Assembly: GCA_026874595.1 (NCBI GenBank)
Contig: CM049314.1
Span: forward strand, 23,885,729 to 23,949,728
Direction: 5' to 3'
DNA from: Sipunculus nudus
Taxonomy: Eukaryota > Annelida > Sipuncula > Golfingiida > Sipunculidae
Length of the DNA: 64,000 bases
Positions 1 to 11,688 of the stretch are shown here, in pieces. The translations under genes were made by a program, and so were the position numbers. The notes under the pieces were generated by a model. It saw nothing but the letters and a program-made list of their open reading frames with translations, searched no databases and was not told where the DNA came from. Position 1 is the first letter of the stretch; each line of letters begins with the position of its first letter.

Positions 1-2677
1 GGGGCAACGTTACACAAGTCACGCTAAAATTAAGCTGGTTCATTACGGTGTGAGCTATCATTTTCATTCTAAAATAAGTTCCTGTAATAGATATATGAAA
101 GAGAACAACAGCTTGGTCCAGTGTGTTAATTTGAAGTATAAGGTGAAGATTTTGTAATAACCAAGGTACATTTCAGAATCCTGTGATGCCACACCGCAGA
201 TGCTACTAGTACATTTGATCAAATCCTACACTGTATCTCAGTAGGGGATTAGTGCTGCCCCTTGATTATGATGAAACTGTTTATCCTGGGGAGGTTAAAC
301 ATATTGAGTCTGATTAATTCCAAATGTCTGTGATGGTGCCATCTGATTAAAACTATTATGGCAAACAAATCTAGATGACATCTTTTATTTAAAACAAAAA
401 CCAATAAAGCCTTTATGACCACCATTCACTGTCAATAACAATGGCCACTTCAACTTTGAGGATTTTTAAATGTATCCAGTTGCAACACCAGTTTTTACAA
501 TAAGAACAAATTATATTGCTTGGCAGGGAGCCTTTCTTCATTTTTTAAAATAGTGCAATACGTAACATGTATTTGTATTAATTTGTGTAAAATAACATTA
601 TTTTCTATTCGTTTGACCAGTAAAATTGTCTTTTAGTACCCTTTGTACACCATTTAACATTATTTCACATGTAATGATTGCTGATATCTCATAATATTTT
701 CTCCAAACAAATTCACAAGTGATTTGTCAATTAATAAATCAGTGATGATGACATGATAATGAAATGTCTAAAATGGTGTTCTCACTGCATCTATTTCCAA
801 TTTCTTTAACTGAGTCAGCACTAACTTTGTAAGTTACTCTAAGCAAGAATTTTGAGAAAAGCAGGTGTGATATTGGTAAGGAAAGTTTGAATTACCACTT
901 ACAGCTTGATAAATCAGTGTTACAAACCATGTTTAATTGTTGACAATAATCATTGTTTTCATTTTTACAAAAGTTCACCTGGTTAGCTTCATAAAAAAGT
1001 TTGGTTCCTTTAGGAGTTGAATTTTAAAACTGTAAATATAGAAAGGACACTCTGTAAGGCGAGTCACGGTAACACGAGTCACACACATTATGAAAGTTTT
1101 CTTTAAAATTAAGCAAACAGCTGATTACAATCTTATATGTTCCTCCACCTTGATATGTGACAAAATCAACAAGACATCTTTTTTTATTGTTCATAATCTG
1201 AGGAGAAAATGAAAAAGAAATGATGTAGAGATTACAGTCATACTCATAATAATGTCCCTAAACTGTAACATGAGTCAAACTTTTAGCTGTTTATGTTTAA
1301 GTAATATGTTTTATCGATTATTTACTTAAATGAATTACACTTAAGTTATATAGCACAATGAACATGGGGAACCAAGTAAAAATGTAACGTGAGTCACGGT
1401 GGAAAAGCCCAGTTTATGATCCCAGATCATGTCCACACAGGTAGACTTCACCCTTTTTCCATGGCAATGCACCCAGGTAATGTTAGAAAAATAATTGTGT
1501 TGCAGCTTTGTGTACTGTGGCAGTAAGCCACCTTTGGTGGTGCCACTGGCTCGAGAAAATCATATCAGTCATATTAAATCAGTAAGACAAAGCTGCAGGC
1601 ATCATCAGATACTACAAAATAAATATTTTTATAAACTACATTTTAAAATAAACATTAAATCATGAAATTATGCGATCAGCATAACAGCTGCCATGAAAGT
1701 GCCATTAAAAAAAAATATTCTTATACTCTTTCAATTTTCTTCCTCCTGAGATATTATTACCCATAATTTAAAAGCAAAAACTAAAGTATCCATATTCACT
1801 CAATTATATGGGGGGAAAGTAGAAAAGACCACCTTTGATCATGGAGAGCAGTTCATCACAGGTGGTGCCACCTTCACATGATGATCAAATATTACTCTAT
1901 TTTGCCTATATAGCTGCAGGGAATTTTTAGATATATGTATTTGGTAACAGGATTTGGATGGACACATACTTGAAGATACTGGTCCAGACCTTCACGCCAG
2001 ATGCTTTTGGTGACTCAGTTGTTGCTGATTTGAACAAAATCTGACTGAATTAAGTATTCAGCCGGCTTTTGCAACTTCACCAGCTTCAAATGTTTGAAAG
2101 AATTGCTCTTTCATTTTGTCAATATTTTTATGTTATGAGTCTCAGATTTATCTATTTTATTCTATTTCAAGCAGGTTTTATTATTTTTTTATTCAAATGT
2201 GATTTTAAACCTTGATTACCAGTAGATAATGAGTTGTCTTACTGGGTAATTTTGGGCACAACTTATAACAGTGAGCACAATCATTCAAATATTAACTAAT
2301 GGCTCACAATTTATCAGATTTTCAGAATATATTCTCCTTTTCCTTTGTTTTTATTTTTTTAAATTTTTTACTGAATTAAAAATCCTGAGAGAAATCTGCA
2401 AAAAATGTTTATTTAAAACAAACCTTAGGGAATTTTAGTATATATTCAGAAATCTTTTAATCTATAGTTGTTGTGGAAATAACTATAACACTTGGTTCAC
2501 ATAGAGTAGCTGGCTAGCTGCTACACGGCTGATCACTAGTGAAGCGAGCAGGTACTTGTAGCACTACCGTAGAGTAGCACAGTAAAGCATCAGGGGATGA
2601 TACAACATTTATTCATAATATTAAACTTTAGAAATTAAACTGAAGATATTTTCATATTTATTTCCTTTCTTATTCAG
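1..2677. other. Region upstream of the NLR exon, presumably intron or 5' flank
   Basis: No convincing exon was found here. The stretch is AT-rich. A motif of the form GTAAC-x-(C/T)GAGTCAC recurs near 1054-1084, 1263-1277 and 1383-1398, and perfect TGASTCA heptamers (AP-1 type) occur at 811, 1271, 1390 and 2011. A short frame at 1952-2044 follows an AG and looks faintly protein-like, but it has no good donor and ends in TGA. The NLR exon begins after a T-rich acceptor at 2677, so this sequence is probably its upstream intron; the true promoter and 5' exons may lie outside the window. Confidence 0.5.
2671..2677 (+). promoter_or_regulatory. 3' splice site of the NLR exon
   Basis: The pyrimidine-rich tract 'tttcctttcttattcag' ends in AG at 2676-2677. 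The downstream reading frame is open immediately and leads into the Walker A loop 13 codons later, so this is the natural exon start. Confidence 0.7.
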
Positions 2678-4594
2678 ATAAAGGGAAACCAACCAGCCTC
2701 ATTTGTGTTCCTACAAGGCTTGGCTGGATCTGGGAAGTCCACTCTGATTCAAATGTTAGTTGTCAAGTGGTGCAGAATGGTACACAGAAGATGGCTTGGG
2801 GAGAGTGTCAATTTATCTGACAAGGAAATAATCATTTTCTCTAAATTTAAATATGTGCTCTTGATTTTTTTACGACATGTAAAAAAAGGCCAGAAAATTA
2901 TCAATATAATGCAACAACAATATTGTATAGAATCTAAGACAGCTGAATTACTGTATTCCAAAATGTCAGAATTTCAGAGGGAAACATTAATTTTTTTGGA
3001 AGGTTATGATGAGTTTATAGAATCTACCTCTTCAGAAATCACTGATATAGCACACAGAAGAGCCTTCACAGAAGCCACTGTAATGATCACTTCTAGACAT
3101 TCCCCTTCATATCACTTTCCTGATGTTAATGATAGAGCCAGTATGCCTGACAATCATGTATTACTGAGGGGGTTTGGTTCTGCTGGGGTTACACAATACA
3201 TAAATAATTTTTTCCATGAAATTGATAAAGCAAAAGTTGCACCCCTTTTAGACAATATTAAGCAATCAGATGAGCTGACAGACCTGAGCCGCTTTCCGGC
3301 TATCTTACTTCTTATATGTACTCTCTGGGCACACGAGGGTTCTCTCTCAGATTCTATCACAGGATTTTTCCTTAAATTTGTAGCTTATGTTTGTGGGCGC
3401 TATGAATCTAAATTTGTGAAAACTAAACAAAGGTCAATCTCCAAAAATATAATAGAGAAATATCATGTCTGTTTGATGAAAATTGGTGAGGTAAGTGTAG
3501 GTGGACTGAGAGAGGAAAAGCTTCAGCTCAGTTTCCTGTTTAAAGATGTGATGGACAAAATAGGAGAGACAGCCTGGCAGCTCGGCTTTCTGAAGAGGGA
3601 AAACAACATGGAGGGGGAAGAACTGGTTGTTTTCCCTCATAAAACAATGCAGGAATTCTTTACTGCATACTATGTTGTAAATTGTGATAAAGTAAAACAA
3701 AAAGAATTACTGGTTAAATTTTGTAGTTCAATTCAAGCTGTCAAAGAATCGGAAATGATTCAGACTTTTATCAGCGGCCTGGGAGGGGAAGAAATTAAGA
3801 AAGAAATTGATAAAATAATTCATGGTTCAGAATCGGAAACGGCAGAAATAATTCCTGCATTACAGCTCAGCTACCTGGCTGAAAACAGGAACGCTCAGCT
3901 AAAGCTGCCAGCTCGTGTTGTTTTAGAGGTCACTGACAGATACAGGGAAGAGGTTTATAAACTGTACCTGGACAACGACTGTACGGCTGTTACTCACCTC
4001 ACTGTGGAGGCCTGGGATCACCAGTCTGTGACAGACAGAGCTGTCCTGCCTTCTGTATGTAACATGTCTCGTCTCACAGAGTTAAGGTTTGGGGATTACT
4101 CCCTGTCAGTGTTCGGTCTGGGGACGCTCAGTCACATCCTAACAACGGGCAACATTCAACTGACAACACTGAACCTGTGGAACGCTGTTGGACGGGATGT
4201 AGCTGGCGCCCCCTGGCCGTCACTGATGGCGTCTCTGCCTCTGTCTCTGATGACATTTGACGTGTCATGGAATGACATCACAGACGAGAGTACAAGACAG
4301 TTATCACGGCGCGTCTCTCACCTAAAACAGCTTCACGTCATCAAGATGTCTTGGTGTAACCTTAGTGACGCCGGGGCCGTCCTGGAGATTATAAAGAACT
4401 GTCAGACTCTCACAGAGTTCTCTGTGTCCGTCAATAACCTCGGTGACGAACTGGAGGAAATCGTCAACCTGACACCAAACATGGCGGGACTCAGGGAGCT
4501 GAGGCTGAACAACAACAATCTGTCTGATCACGTGAGAGACAGGATCAGACGACAGCTCAGTAAGGATCTCCCTCAGCTGTACCTGGACGTGTAG
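2678..4594 (+). CDS. NACHT-LRR (NLR-type) protein, 3'-terminal exon, 5' incomplete
   Basis: This single large exon encodes about 638 residues and ends at TAG 4592-4594. It starts after a 'ttcctttcttattcag' acceptor; the frame is open across the acceptor and the first residues carry no Met, so the N-terminal exons are missing. Numbering from the codon at 2705: Walker A GLAGSGKST at residues 5-13; Walker B-like LIFLEGYDE at about 95-103, with Glu where NACHT proteins usually have Asp; sensor-like VMITSR at 126-131; LSRFPAILL near 194; and HKTMQEFF at 312-319, the winged-helix signature of the NLR family. Six LRR-like segments follow at about 457, 486, 515, 543, 569 and 596 with LxxLxLxxNxLxD spacing. 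The family acts in cytosolic innate-immune sensing through ATP-dependent oligomerisation. Family assignment is firm from the motifs; ligand and effector domain are unknown because the N-terminus is not seen. Confidence 0.92.
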   Translation: MKGNQPASFVFLQGLAGSGKSTLIQMLVVKWCRMVHRRWLGESVNLSDKEIIIFSKFKYVLLIFLRHVKKGQKIINIMQQQYCIESKTAELLYSKMSEFQRETLIFLEGYDEFIESTSSEITDIAHRRAFTEATVMITSRHSPSYHFPDVNDRASMPDNHVLLRGFGSAGVTQYINNFFHEIDKAKVAPLLDNIKQSDELTDLSRFPAILLLICTLWAHEGSLSDSITGFFLKFVAYVCGRYESKFVKTKQRSISKNIIEKYHVCLMKIGEVSVGGLREEKLQLSFLFKDVMDKIGETAWQLGFLKRENNMEGEELVVFPHKTMQEFFTAYYVVNCDKVKQKELLVKFCSSIQAVKESEMIQTFISGLGGEEIKKEIDKIIHGSESETAEIIPALQLSYLAENRNAQLKLPARVVLEVTDRYREEVYKLYLDNDCTAVTHLTVEAWDHQSVTDRAVLPSVCNMSRLTELRFGDYSLSVFGLGTLSHILTTGNIQLTTLNLWNAVGRDVAGAPWPSLMASLPLSLMTFDVSWNDITDESTRQLSRRVSHLKQLHVIKMSWCNLSDAGAVLEIIKNCQTLTEFSVSVNNLGDELEEIVNLTPNMAGLRELRLNNNNLSDHVRDRIRRQLSKDLPQLYLDV

Positions 4595-5225
4595 ATCATT
4601 TGTTATAGACCAGTCAGACACCGGGCAGGTCCAGCTTGTTTGTACAGGGGGTGGGGTACACACAGCTCACCTGCCGTTATTGTATCACCCCAGTCCACCC
4701 TGATCTGTCTGTCCTGGCGTCATTGTTTACATCTGTGTCATTCTCTATAATAATATTAATATGGCAGAAATATTTCTGGTCTGGTCAGTCTCTTAGTCAT
4801 CAGTAACGTGACATAAACATTGACAGTCGTGGGGGGGGGGGGGGGGGGGGGTCTAGGTGCGTATGTTTTTATGTGTCCCCACGACTTTTTTTGTGTATTC
4901 GTGTTCAAAAAGAATATAACGCATAAAAACTTGCCTGTGAGTCTGTGACATGATCACCAGTAAATATCTTTGCTAGCCAATGTATATTTCTGGGATGATC
5001 TGTGGCTCCATTTTACTGCCAAGTAAACCTGAAAATATAAGTGAGGCAGCAGTTACATTTATTCCTGTTTTGAAATTCAGTTATTTTGTTACACAGATGT
5101 ATACAATATCTGGTTTACCCGGTCAGTCGTTGTCTGTGTATGTTTATATTAATCTTTCTAGTTATTTATGACATATTTATATATTTATAGTGCTGTGTTG
5201 AAATAAAGTCATCACAACCACACGT
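4595..5225 (+). other. Probable 3' UTR of the NLR gene
   Basis: The sequence after the TAG holds no supported coding frame. It contains a 21-bp G run at 4831-4851 and a short Met-initiated frame at 4980-5171 that looks like chance. An AATAAA hexamer at 5202-5207 is the best poly(A) signal; the transcript probably ends within about 30 bases of it. Confidence 0.55.
5202..5207 (+). terminator. Polyadenylation signal AATAAA
   Basis: Canonical hexamer about 610 bases after the NLR stop, in sense orientation, with T- and GT-containing sequence downstream. It is the first strong signal after the stop. Assignment is by position and motif only. Confidence 0.5.
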
Positions 5226-5264
5226 ATATTAGTCTATATATCTATCATCATATAGGCATATATA

Positions 5265-5307
<43 letters not shown>

Positions 5308-7916
5308 TATAGCTGAGGAGTGGCTCAGGGGCTCAAACAAACATGGATACTTGCACAAGTAACATTGAATCCCAATGTTTATATATTCAGTCATTGAATT
5401 TGTATCAAATCGAATATTTAATTTATGATACCGGTATTTTCTTTGTAAACGACTTCTTTTTTCTGTTCTGTCTTTGATTCAAAAGTTTAACCATAGTGTA
5501 TTTTATCAAATATTATCACAAATAAAACACATTAAACAGGCAAACTTGCCAACAAGAGACTGAAACGGAGTATTCTGTATAGGCCTATACGCTTGCAGTT
5601 AAAGGGACCGGCATGTAACGCAACTGGCATTTAAATTATTATTATTATTATTAATATTAGAATCAAGATCAGATCAAACCGCCAGGAGGTAATTGCTGTC
5701 TCCATTTGTTTTCCGAGCTGTCCGTCACTACGTCAGTGCTGAACCTCTCATCAGGTACTGCGTCCATTTACGTGACACGCTGCGGGGACCCTGAGCAGAC
5801 GGTTATCATTGTGACGTCACAATAAACAATCGTAAAGTTTACTAGGTTGGCTCATTTTAGTTTCGATTACCACCGACAGATGTCTACACTTTCCGGTCTC
5901 ATTTGCCCACTTTCGATCTCCAATACTTGATCTAGTGCATGTATATGTTTCATAAATATATTCAGGAGACCAACAGGCTTGAACGCTTCTAAAGACACAT
6001 CATAACCTTCCATTAATGAACATACTGTTAATACATAACATTTTTGTAATTAAAACTTTTTTATTCGTTTTATTTGGGCGTTTTACCATTGTCATATGGT
6101 ATAATGTATAAATATACGTGTATATTTATGTATATTTATAATATATACATGTATGCGTAGAACCATATATCAGTATTCAGTATATAATTATTATTTATTA
6201 TATGTTATAATTTATTTATCATTGTCATTTTCATATGGAATTCATTTATACACAATACTCGGTTAAACACAGTTACGACATTTTCATTGTAATTATTATT
6301 TTGCTCTTGAATCGGTCTGTGCTAAGCAAAATTACAAAACCCTGTTTTATACCAGAATATATATTTATTATTGCCCCCAAAAATGGGACTAATCATATAA
6401 AAACTACTTATTTATATCAAAATTACGCAAATAAAACACATGCTTTATTTTCATTTATCATTTTCTTCGTAATTATTAGTGAATGAACGGTAATGAGTAT
6501 CTAGGCCTGTTTCTGAGCAGTGTGTGTGTGACAGTGTGTGTGTGTGTGTAAATATGCAATACAAGCACGAAATGAAATTAAGTTCAGTTATTTGGGTTTT
6601 GATCGTCTTGAAATCTAATATTTATAAAGGGAATTCGGTCCACTTTGTTCGCAATGTTCTCTAAAACCGCGCTGCGTACAATACAGTGCGATACCTCATC
6701 TTAAAGGCTATTGTTCCCGCATTCTCCTCGCCGATATGAGAATAAATATAAATAAATTTTTAATGTACATATCATTTTGAGTGATTTTTGCATTTTTTTA
6801 TGATCTTCGTGGAGGTTCCCACCAAAAACAGCCGAACTGTTTTCGGCAAAGCCCGGGATGCCTGTGCGGTCCAATGCAGCACAGGATTAAGGACTATACT
6901 GTTCAAATAAATAACCCAAGCTTTCAGTGAGGGATTATAAAACATGTTTGGCCTGACATTTGACCCAGGCTGTGACCCACGTGCGTGGTCAATAAATGTG
7001 AAAAACACATAACCCTCGCTTTATGAAAAGGAGGGGATCCATCCAGGGGGGATAAATGACAAGACCTAATACAAGGTCCTCGTTTCCGGAAAGGGGTGGG
7101 AGTGGGGTTGGGGCGGAGTTAGGACTCAAAATTGGTCTGATACGATTAAAATACGGTTCCGACTTCACTTGGATCCGCTTCTGCTATAACGAGGTTTGCA
7201 TATTTCCGTATCTTTCTTCAGGAATAATTTCCTTCCTTAAAACGTATATTAAATTCATCGTTCATGTCTTCCTCACATCAATCTATTCTTTTATGTACAA
7301 CAATATAGTAAAACTAGTCAAAGATAATCGAAAACCTGATTTCGGTTCGCAAATGTTAACATCATCAGTCACCAGGTCTTCAAGGTAAACATACCGGTAT
7401 ATGAATTTCTTGCCTTGACCGCAGTGCCACTAAATAAATGCAAAAGAAATATTGGTATACATATCTTATTATGACAGTATCACACTGAAAATCTATATTT
7501 TCTGTTAATTTTTGGATTAAAATACTGAGCCAACTTTCTTATTTTAGTTAATTCATCCCCCGAGTTCTGGTAAAAAGCCGGTATATACATGGTTTATCAG
7601 CTAGTAAATTATAAATAAAATCAATTAAACCCTCCTCTTCGTGGTATCACATAAATGCTCCCAAAGCCTCCTTCCGACTACACTCGCAAAAATGCATAAT
7701 TCTGCTTTACATGTCCCTTTGTCCCCAAACTCTCTCCACGCTAATATTCAGCGTCGCGTGTGGAATTCAGTTTTACTTTAAGTATATACAATAGAGAACA
7801 GGTGTATCGAATAAAGGATGTCGGATGATAGTGTTTTTTTTTCTATAATCAATTCCTCAAGGTTTCAAATAGTATACCCCCTAGGTGGCGGTGTTTTGTC
7901 TTCCGTTTGTGAATAT
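5216..7916. other. Intergenic AT-rich sequence
   Basis: It holds an (AT)n tract at about 5269-5300, a GC-richer block at 5680-5830 with a CRE-like site, a short (GT)n at about 6520-6550, and low-complexity AT stretches at 6090-6480. A minus-strand open frame at 6772-7008 looks like part of a dispersed repeat rather than a gene. No supported exon. Confidence 0.5.
5812..5819. promoter_or_regulatory. CRE-like palindrome TGACGTCA
   Basis: A perfect 8-bp cAMP-response-element palindrome inside a GC-richer island (about 5680-5830) in AT-rich surroundings. It could mark a promoter or enhancer, but no transcription start or exon was found next to it. Confidence 0.3.
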
Positions 7917-7941
7917 TTAAGGGGCCCAATCACCTATAAAG
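7917..7941 (+). mobile_element. Solo terminus of the TTAA/GGGGCCCAATCACCTA MITE family
   Basis: TTAA at 7917-7920 is followed by GGGGCCCAATCACCTA, which matches the terminal inverted repeat of the MITE at 16592-17048. No matching right end was found in the next 700 bases, so this is a truncated copy or a diverged relative. Confidence 0.5.
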
Positions 7942-8691
7942 CATGTTGAATTAACACGGGAAATAGCTGCTTAATTCCCTTTGAAATAAATTTTTACCTG
8001 CCACAATATTGCCCTGAAACAGTTTGCTTACTCCTGTAAACGAGTGTTAAAAAATTGAACCGGGCGCGAACACGGGTGTCAACATGAACATAGCCCGTGT
8101 ATCACCGGTCACAACAGGAGATGCCCTGACTGACTTGGCCCAAAAAATGTAATATATGTTCCCGCTTGCTGAAATATCGCGTGTTCTAGCTCTCAATCGG
8201 ACCTCCGGTTAGTCTGCCTTGTTAATGTGAACAGACACACGTATACTGTTTACGAACACGCAGAGCCATAACAAGGTCTTAAACAGCCTTATGCGAGTAC
8301 CGAGACTGCAGGTGTGCTGGGATAGTTCTGCTGAGAAACTTGTGTATAAAGCAAAACTGAACTGATAGTGTAAATGAATATAGGCATACTATTGCTCCTG
8401 ATCGTGTCCCTGTAATCGACAATAATGGATGTTGGAGCGTGAACCTCGTGGTTATAACACTATCCCCCCGCTTTGCCCGGTCAAGATCACAACCACCAGC
8501 AAATTGCAAGAATGAAGATTTTTTATAGTGATATTTTGGTACTTTCGATTCCGATTAATAATATATAAAAAAAAAAAGTTTACCAAAATTAAACTTCAGG
8601 AAAGTTTTGGTTTTCAAAATAGCGTCCAAGATGGCCACCAAGTCTCTAACAGGGCCACGAAATAATTATATATCATCATAGAGTTATCCAT
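7942..8691. other. Intergenic, nothing recognised
   Basis: Mixed-composition sequence with short open frames only. I see no splice-flanked exon, tRNA promoter boxes or clear terminal repeats. Confidence 0.4.
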
Positions 8692-8701
8692 AACGATATT
8701 T

Positions 8702-8758
8702 GTCCATATGGGGCCCGCGCGGAGCACGTTTTAATTCAACATTCAGTTCACACACCTA

Positions 8759-8830
<72 letters not shown>

Positions 8831-9042
8831 GCCTTAAAGCTCTGCCAGTTCTTTGAACTTCTGAAAATCAAGGGCATATATACCAGTAAATAATATACCA
8901 CAGGTGAGGCCCACGCTGATATGCAGCACTGGTGGAGTTAAAAAATCCGCATGCGGGTCCGAGCGGGGCCACCAAGTTTGGAATGAAGATAAATCATTAT
9001 ACACTGGTTGGATTTTACCCTCGCGGGGGCCCGCATATGGAA
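8702..9042. mobile_element. Inverted-repeat element enclosing an (AT)n tract
   Basis: The left end reads TCCATATGGGGCCCGCGCGG (from 8702) and the right end, reverse-complemented, reads TCCATATGCGGGCCCCCGCG (to about 9042). The imperfect arms flank about 340 bp that include an (AT)n run at 8762-8827. This fits a non-autonomous DNA element or a hairpin-forming repeat. Target-site duplications are not clear. Confidence 0.4.
8762..8827. repeat. (AT)n microsatellite, about 66 bp
   Basis: Uninterrupted alternating AT run, inside the inverted-repeat element. Confidence 0.95.
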
Positions 9043-9208
9043 AGGCACCCATATAACATTAGTATATATTAGCTATGTTTTGGTGTGAAAAAAAAAATCC
9101 ATTGAAAACAGGAATTGTTTAGTAGCCATGTGATTGGTGAATCCAAGATGTCATCGAAAATAGGTGCTGAATACATGATATTGACATTGGAAGGTCATAA
9201 GTTACTTT

Positions 9209-9209
<1 letters not shown>

Positions 9210-9240
<31 letters not shown>

Positions 9241-9284
9241 GAATGAAATTTGATGCGTGTCACCAGGTTTAGGGTTTCAAAATG

Positions 9285-9331
<47 letters not shown>
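9210..9331. repeat. (ATT)n at 9210-9240 and (AT)n at 9288-9331
   Basis: Two simple-sequence runs about 50 bp apart, visible by eye. Confidence 0.95.
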
Positions 9332-9335
<4 letters not shown>

Positions 9336-9701
9336 AACTAATAAAATTATTGAGTATTCAGTTATTCTGGAATATCAAGCATAGCATCCAACATGGCCGT
9401 TATTAAAGTGAAAAGGGATCTCCCACAATGTAAAGACTGTAGGCCACAGTAAAGTATACAAATATAACGACATTCAACATACAAAGAGATTGAACGCAGT
9501 TTCTTGATCTGTCATTAATGTAAGTCTAAAATACAGTGACCGATGAAATAAGTGACTTAAATCATTAAAATGGAAACTGGTATAGAAATCTTACTGTATA
9601 GGCATTGGAACTGACAGCTTAAAACCAAAAGCCTTAATTAATAATATAAACTTATTTGTAATATAAACTAATTTATTTAACATGGATTGTACAAATAGTT
9701 A

Positions 9702-9905
9702 TTATATAACTAATCGCAGCACTCTCCATGGCTCAGATGGTGACGTTCCGTAATCTGTAATGGCGGAGAAAACCAGAGAACCGCAGAAAACCACCGGCCT
9801 TGGACGGGCAACTACAACCCTTGCACTCTCATAGCCACGCCGGGGACCGAACCCGGGTCGCCAGCGGAGAGCGCCGAGCGTTTTACCCCTCGACTGTCCG
9901 GGCAC
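9702..9905 (-). mobile_element. tRNA-derived SINE, minus strand
   Basis: Read on the minus strand from about 9905, it begins 'gtgcccggacagtcgagg' with an A-box-like segment, and 'GGGTTCGGTCCCCGG' near 9845-9860 is a very good pol III B box. A body containing 'tggttttctccgcc' follows, a phrase typical of molluscan SINE central domains. The tRNA-like head lacks a foldable cloverleaf of normal length, so it is not a tRNA gene. It is GC-rich against AT-rich flanks, as expected for an insertion. Confidence 0.65.
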
Positions 9906-9910
9906 CCTGA

Positions 9911-11688
9911 CTCAGCATTCCCCTATTGTCACTGCCACGTCTGTCAGTCCCCCGGGGTATGTAGAAAATAGAACTATAGGCAATTAAAACGGACCCACAT
10001 TTCACATAATGGTGAAGGCTTATTTTAAACTTCCACAGACTAAGCAATTTCAGCCTAAATTTTCGAATCGTTTTGAATGTTTCCTTACGCTCCCCATATG
10101 CCCCCCCCCCCCTCTCAAATCTTGTATCCACCCCAGCAATGAGGCGCGTGCTGCCTTAGTTACGAAACTGAGGATAACGTGGGTATTCCCTTATCATGAA
10201 GTATCAGAGAGGTATAAACATAGCGCACGGTTCCCACGCACTTAACTATTGGAGACCTGATATACCAGCAGTACGATAAGATATAATGCAAGTCATGTTA
10301 GTTTGAGATTGAACCATGCAAGGGAAAAGAAGTCATGGCACTCACGCCGTTCCTTGACGGGATTGTCGGACAGATACCACCCACTGGAGACCCGTGTTTT
10401 GTATATGCCCCAGGGTAGGTGCCCTGTTACTCATCAACACGTATCATAATTTATCGCTGTGTAAATATATAAACAAAATATACAGTCAACCCTGCTTATT
10501 ATCATTTCGCCAGTGCAATTAAGAGTCGCAGAAGAAGCGTTATGTCTTAAAAATTATTGAAATTAATCGTCCATAAAAAAAGTTCACTATATATGAAATG
10601 AGAAACCAAACATCGCGCCTTGTGAACTGCATGTATCACTGTCCTAGGCCTGCCGCGCACGGGAGGGAGATGAGATAGTTTGATACGCCTGACTGATTAC
10701 AGGCTCTTGGCCTCATTGATTGCCTTGTTTGGTGTGATATTAACTGCGAACTGGTATCACTGCCAAGCGCAGCGTTCGAAGCATGACAATGTTAATGACA
10801 TTATAATTTATATGCAATTCTGATCGTTAATGTAAATAAGAAACTATACCATGAATGTCCATGACATACTAATATCAGATGAAATAGATGTACACAGCCT
10901 TGAATTCCGAATGAACACTCATTGTCTCATTCTCATTGCTGTATTAACAAGAAATCGTATGATACACTTTAGACGGGTTTGATGGAGAGGCGGTACATGT
11001 ATGCAAGTCCCAAGGCAGGATAATGCCGAAGAAAACATTAGATATTTATCTATACTGTAGATAATATTTAATACACTGGAAACACAGAAGCTGACGTTAT
11101 ACTCTATTTCTGGCTAGAACAATCTGTCAGCCTTTACAGACTGGCCTAATGGAATTATGAAATAACACGTTTATCAAAAACTTCCTGCCATTTATTCCAC
11201 ATTTGGCCAAAAAATTACAATTAAATGCTGCTGTAGCGCCAACCGGCATGACAGTGTGCCTATTCATACGTGCATGGACAAGATAGTTTGATTATTTGAC
11301 AAATTCGACATAACTTGAACACAAAAAGTCACATCTGCGTGGTATCCATCTCACAGCCTATATTTAACATATTTATATTTAAAATACACTTACTTACGCC
11401 ACATTCGCAAAGTATGAGACACATGGAAAAAAGGAATAAAATCAGTCTCTGAATATCGACGAATAACAACAATGAGCTCCTCATTTCTAAGAATATTAAT
11501 AAGACAACGTGACCTTGGTAACGAAAATTAAAACAGCTACAGCTTTACCAAACCATTTGTGTCTAAATAATCTAACAGAATCTGACTTTTAACATGTGTG
11601 ATCTGTTAATATTTGATGGACACCAAACCCACCAGAGGTAATCACACTTTGAGACGTTTTTTCATGTGAGCGTGGAGGCCTTCGTTAG
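9911..11688. other. Intergenic or intronic, mostly unassigned
   Basis: It holds a C12 tract at 10101-10112 and one weak candidate exon on the minus strand (listed separately). The remainder is ordinary AT-rich sequence without recognisable repeats. Confidence 0.4.
10346..10423 (-). CDS. Possible 78-bp internal exon (weak)
   Basis: On the minus strand, 'gtaacag' precedes 10423 and 'GGC|gtgagt' follows 10346, giving a 78-bp candidate exon with a near-consensus donor. All three frames are open, so the frame cannot be chosen; one gives residues such as WYLSDNPVKER. The polypyrimidine tract is poor. No neighbouring exon was found to join it to. It could be chance or a relic. Confidence 0.18.

Noticed and set aside
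1952-2044. 31-codon frame after 'gtaacag' upstream of the NLR exon
   Set aside because: Mildly protein-like, but it ends in TGA and lacks a usable donor, so it cannot be an upstream NLR exon as it stands.
6772-7008. 78-codon minus frame
   Set aside because: Looks like a piece of a dispersed repeat; no splice sites or known motif.
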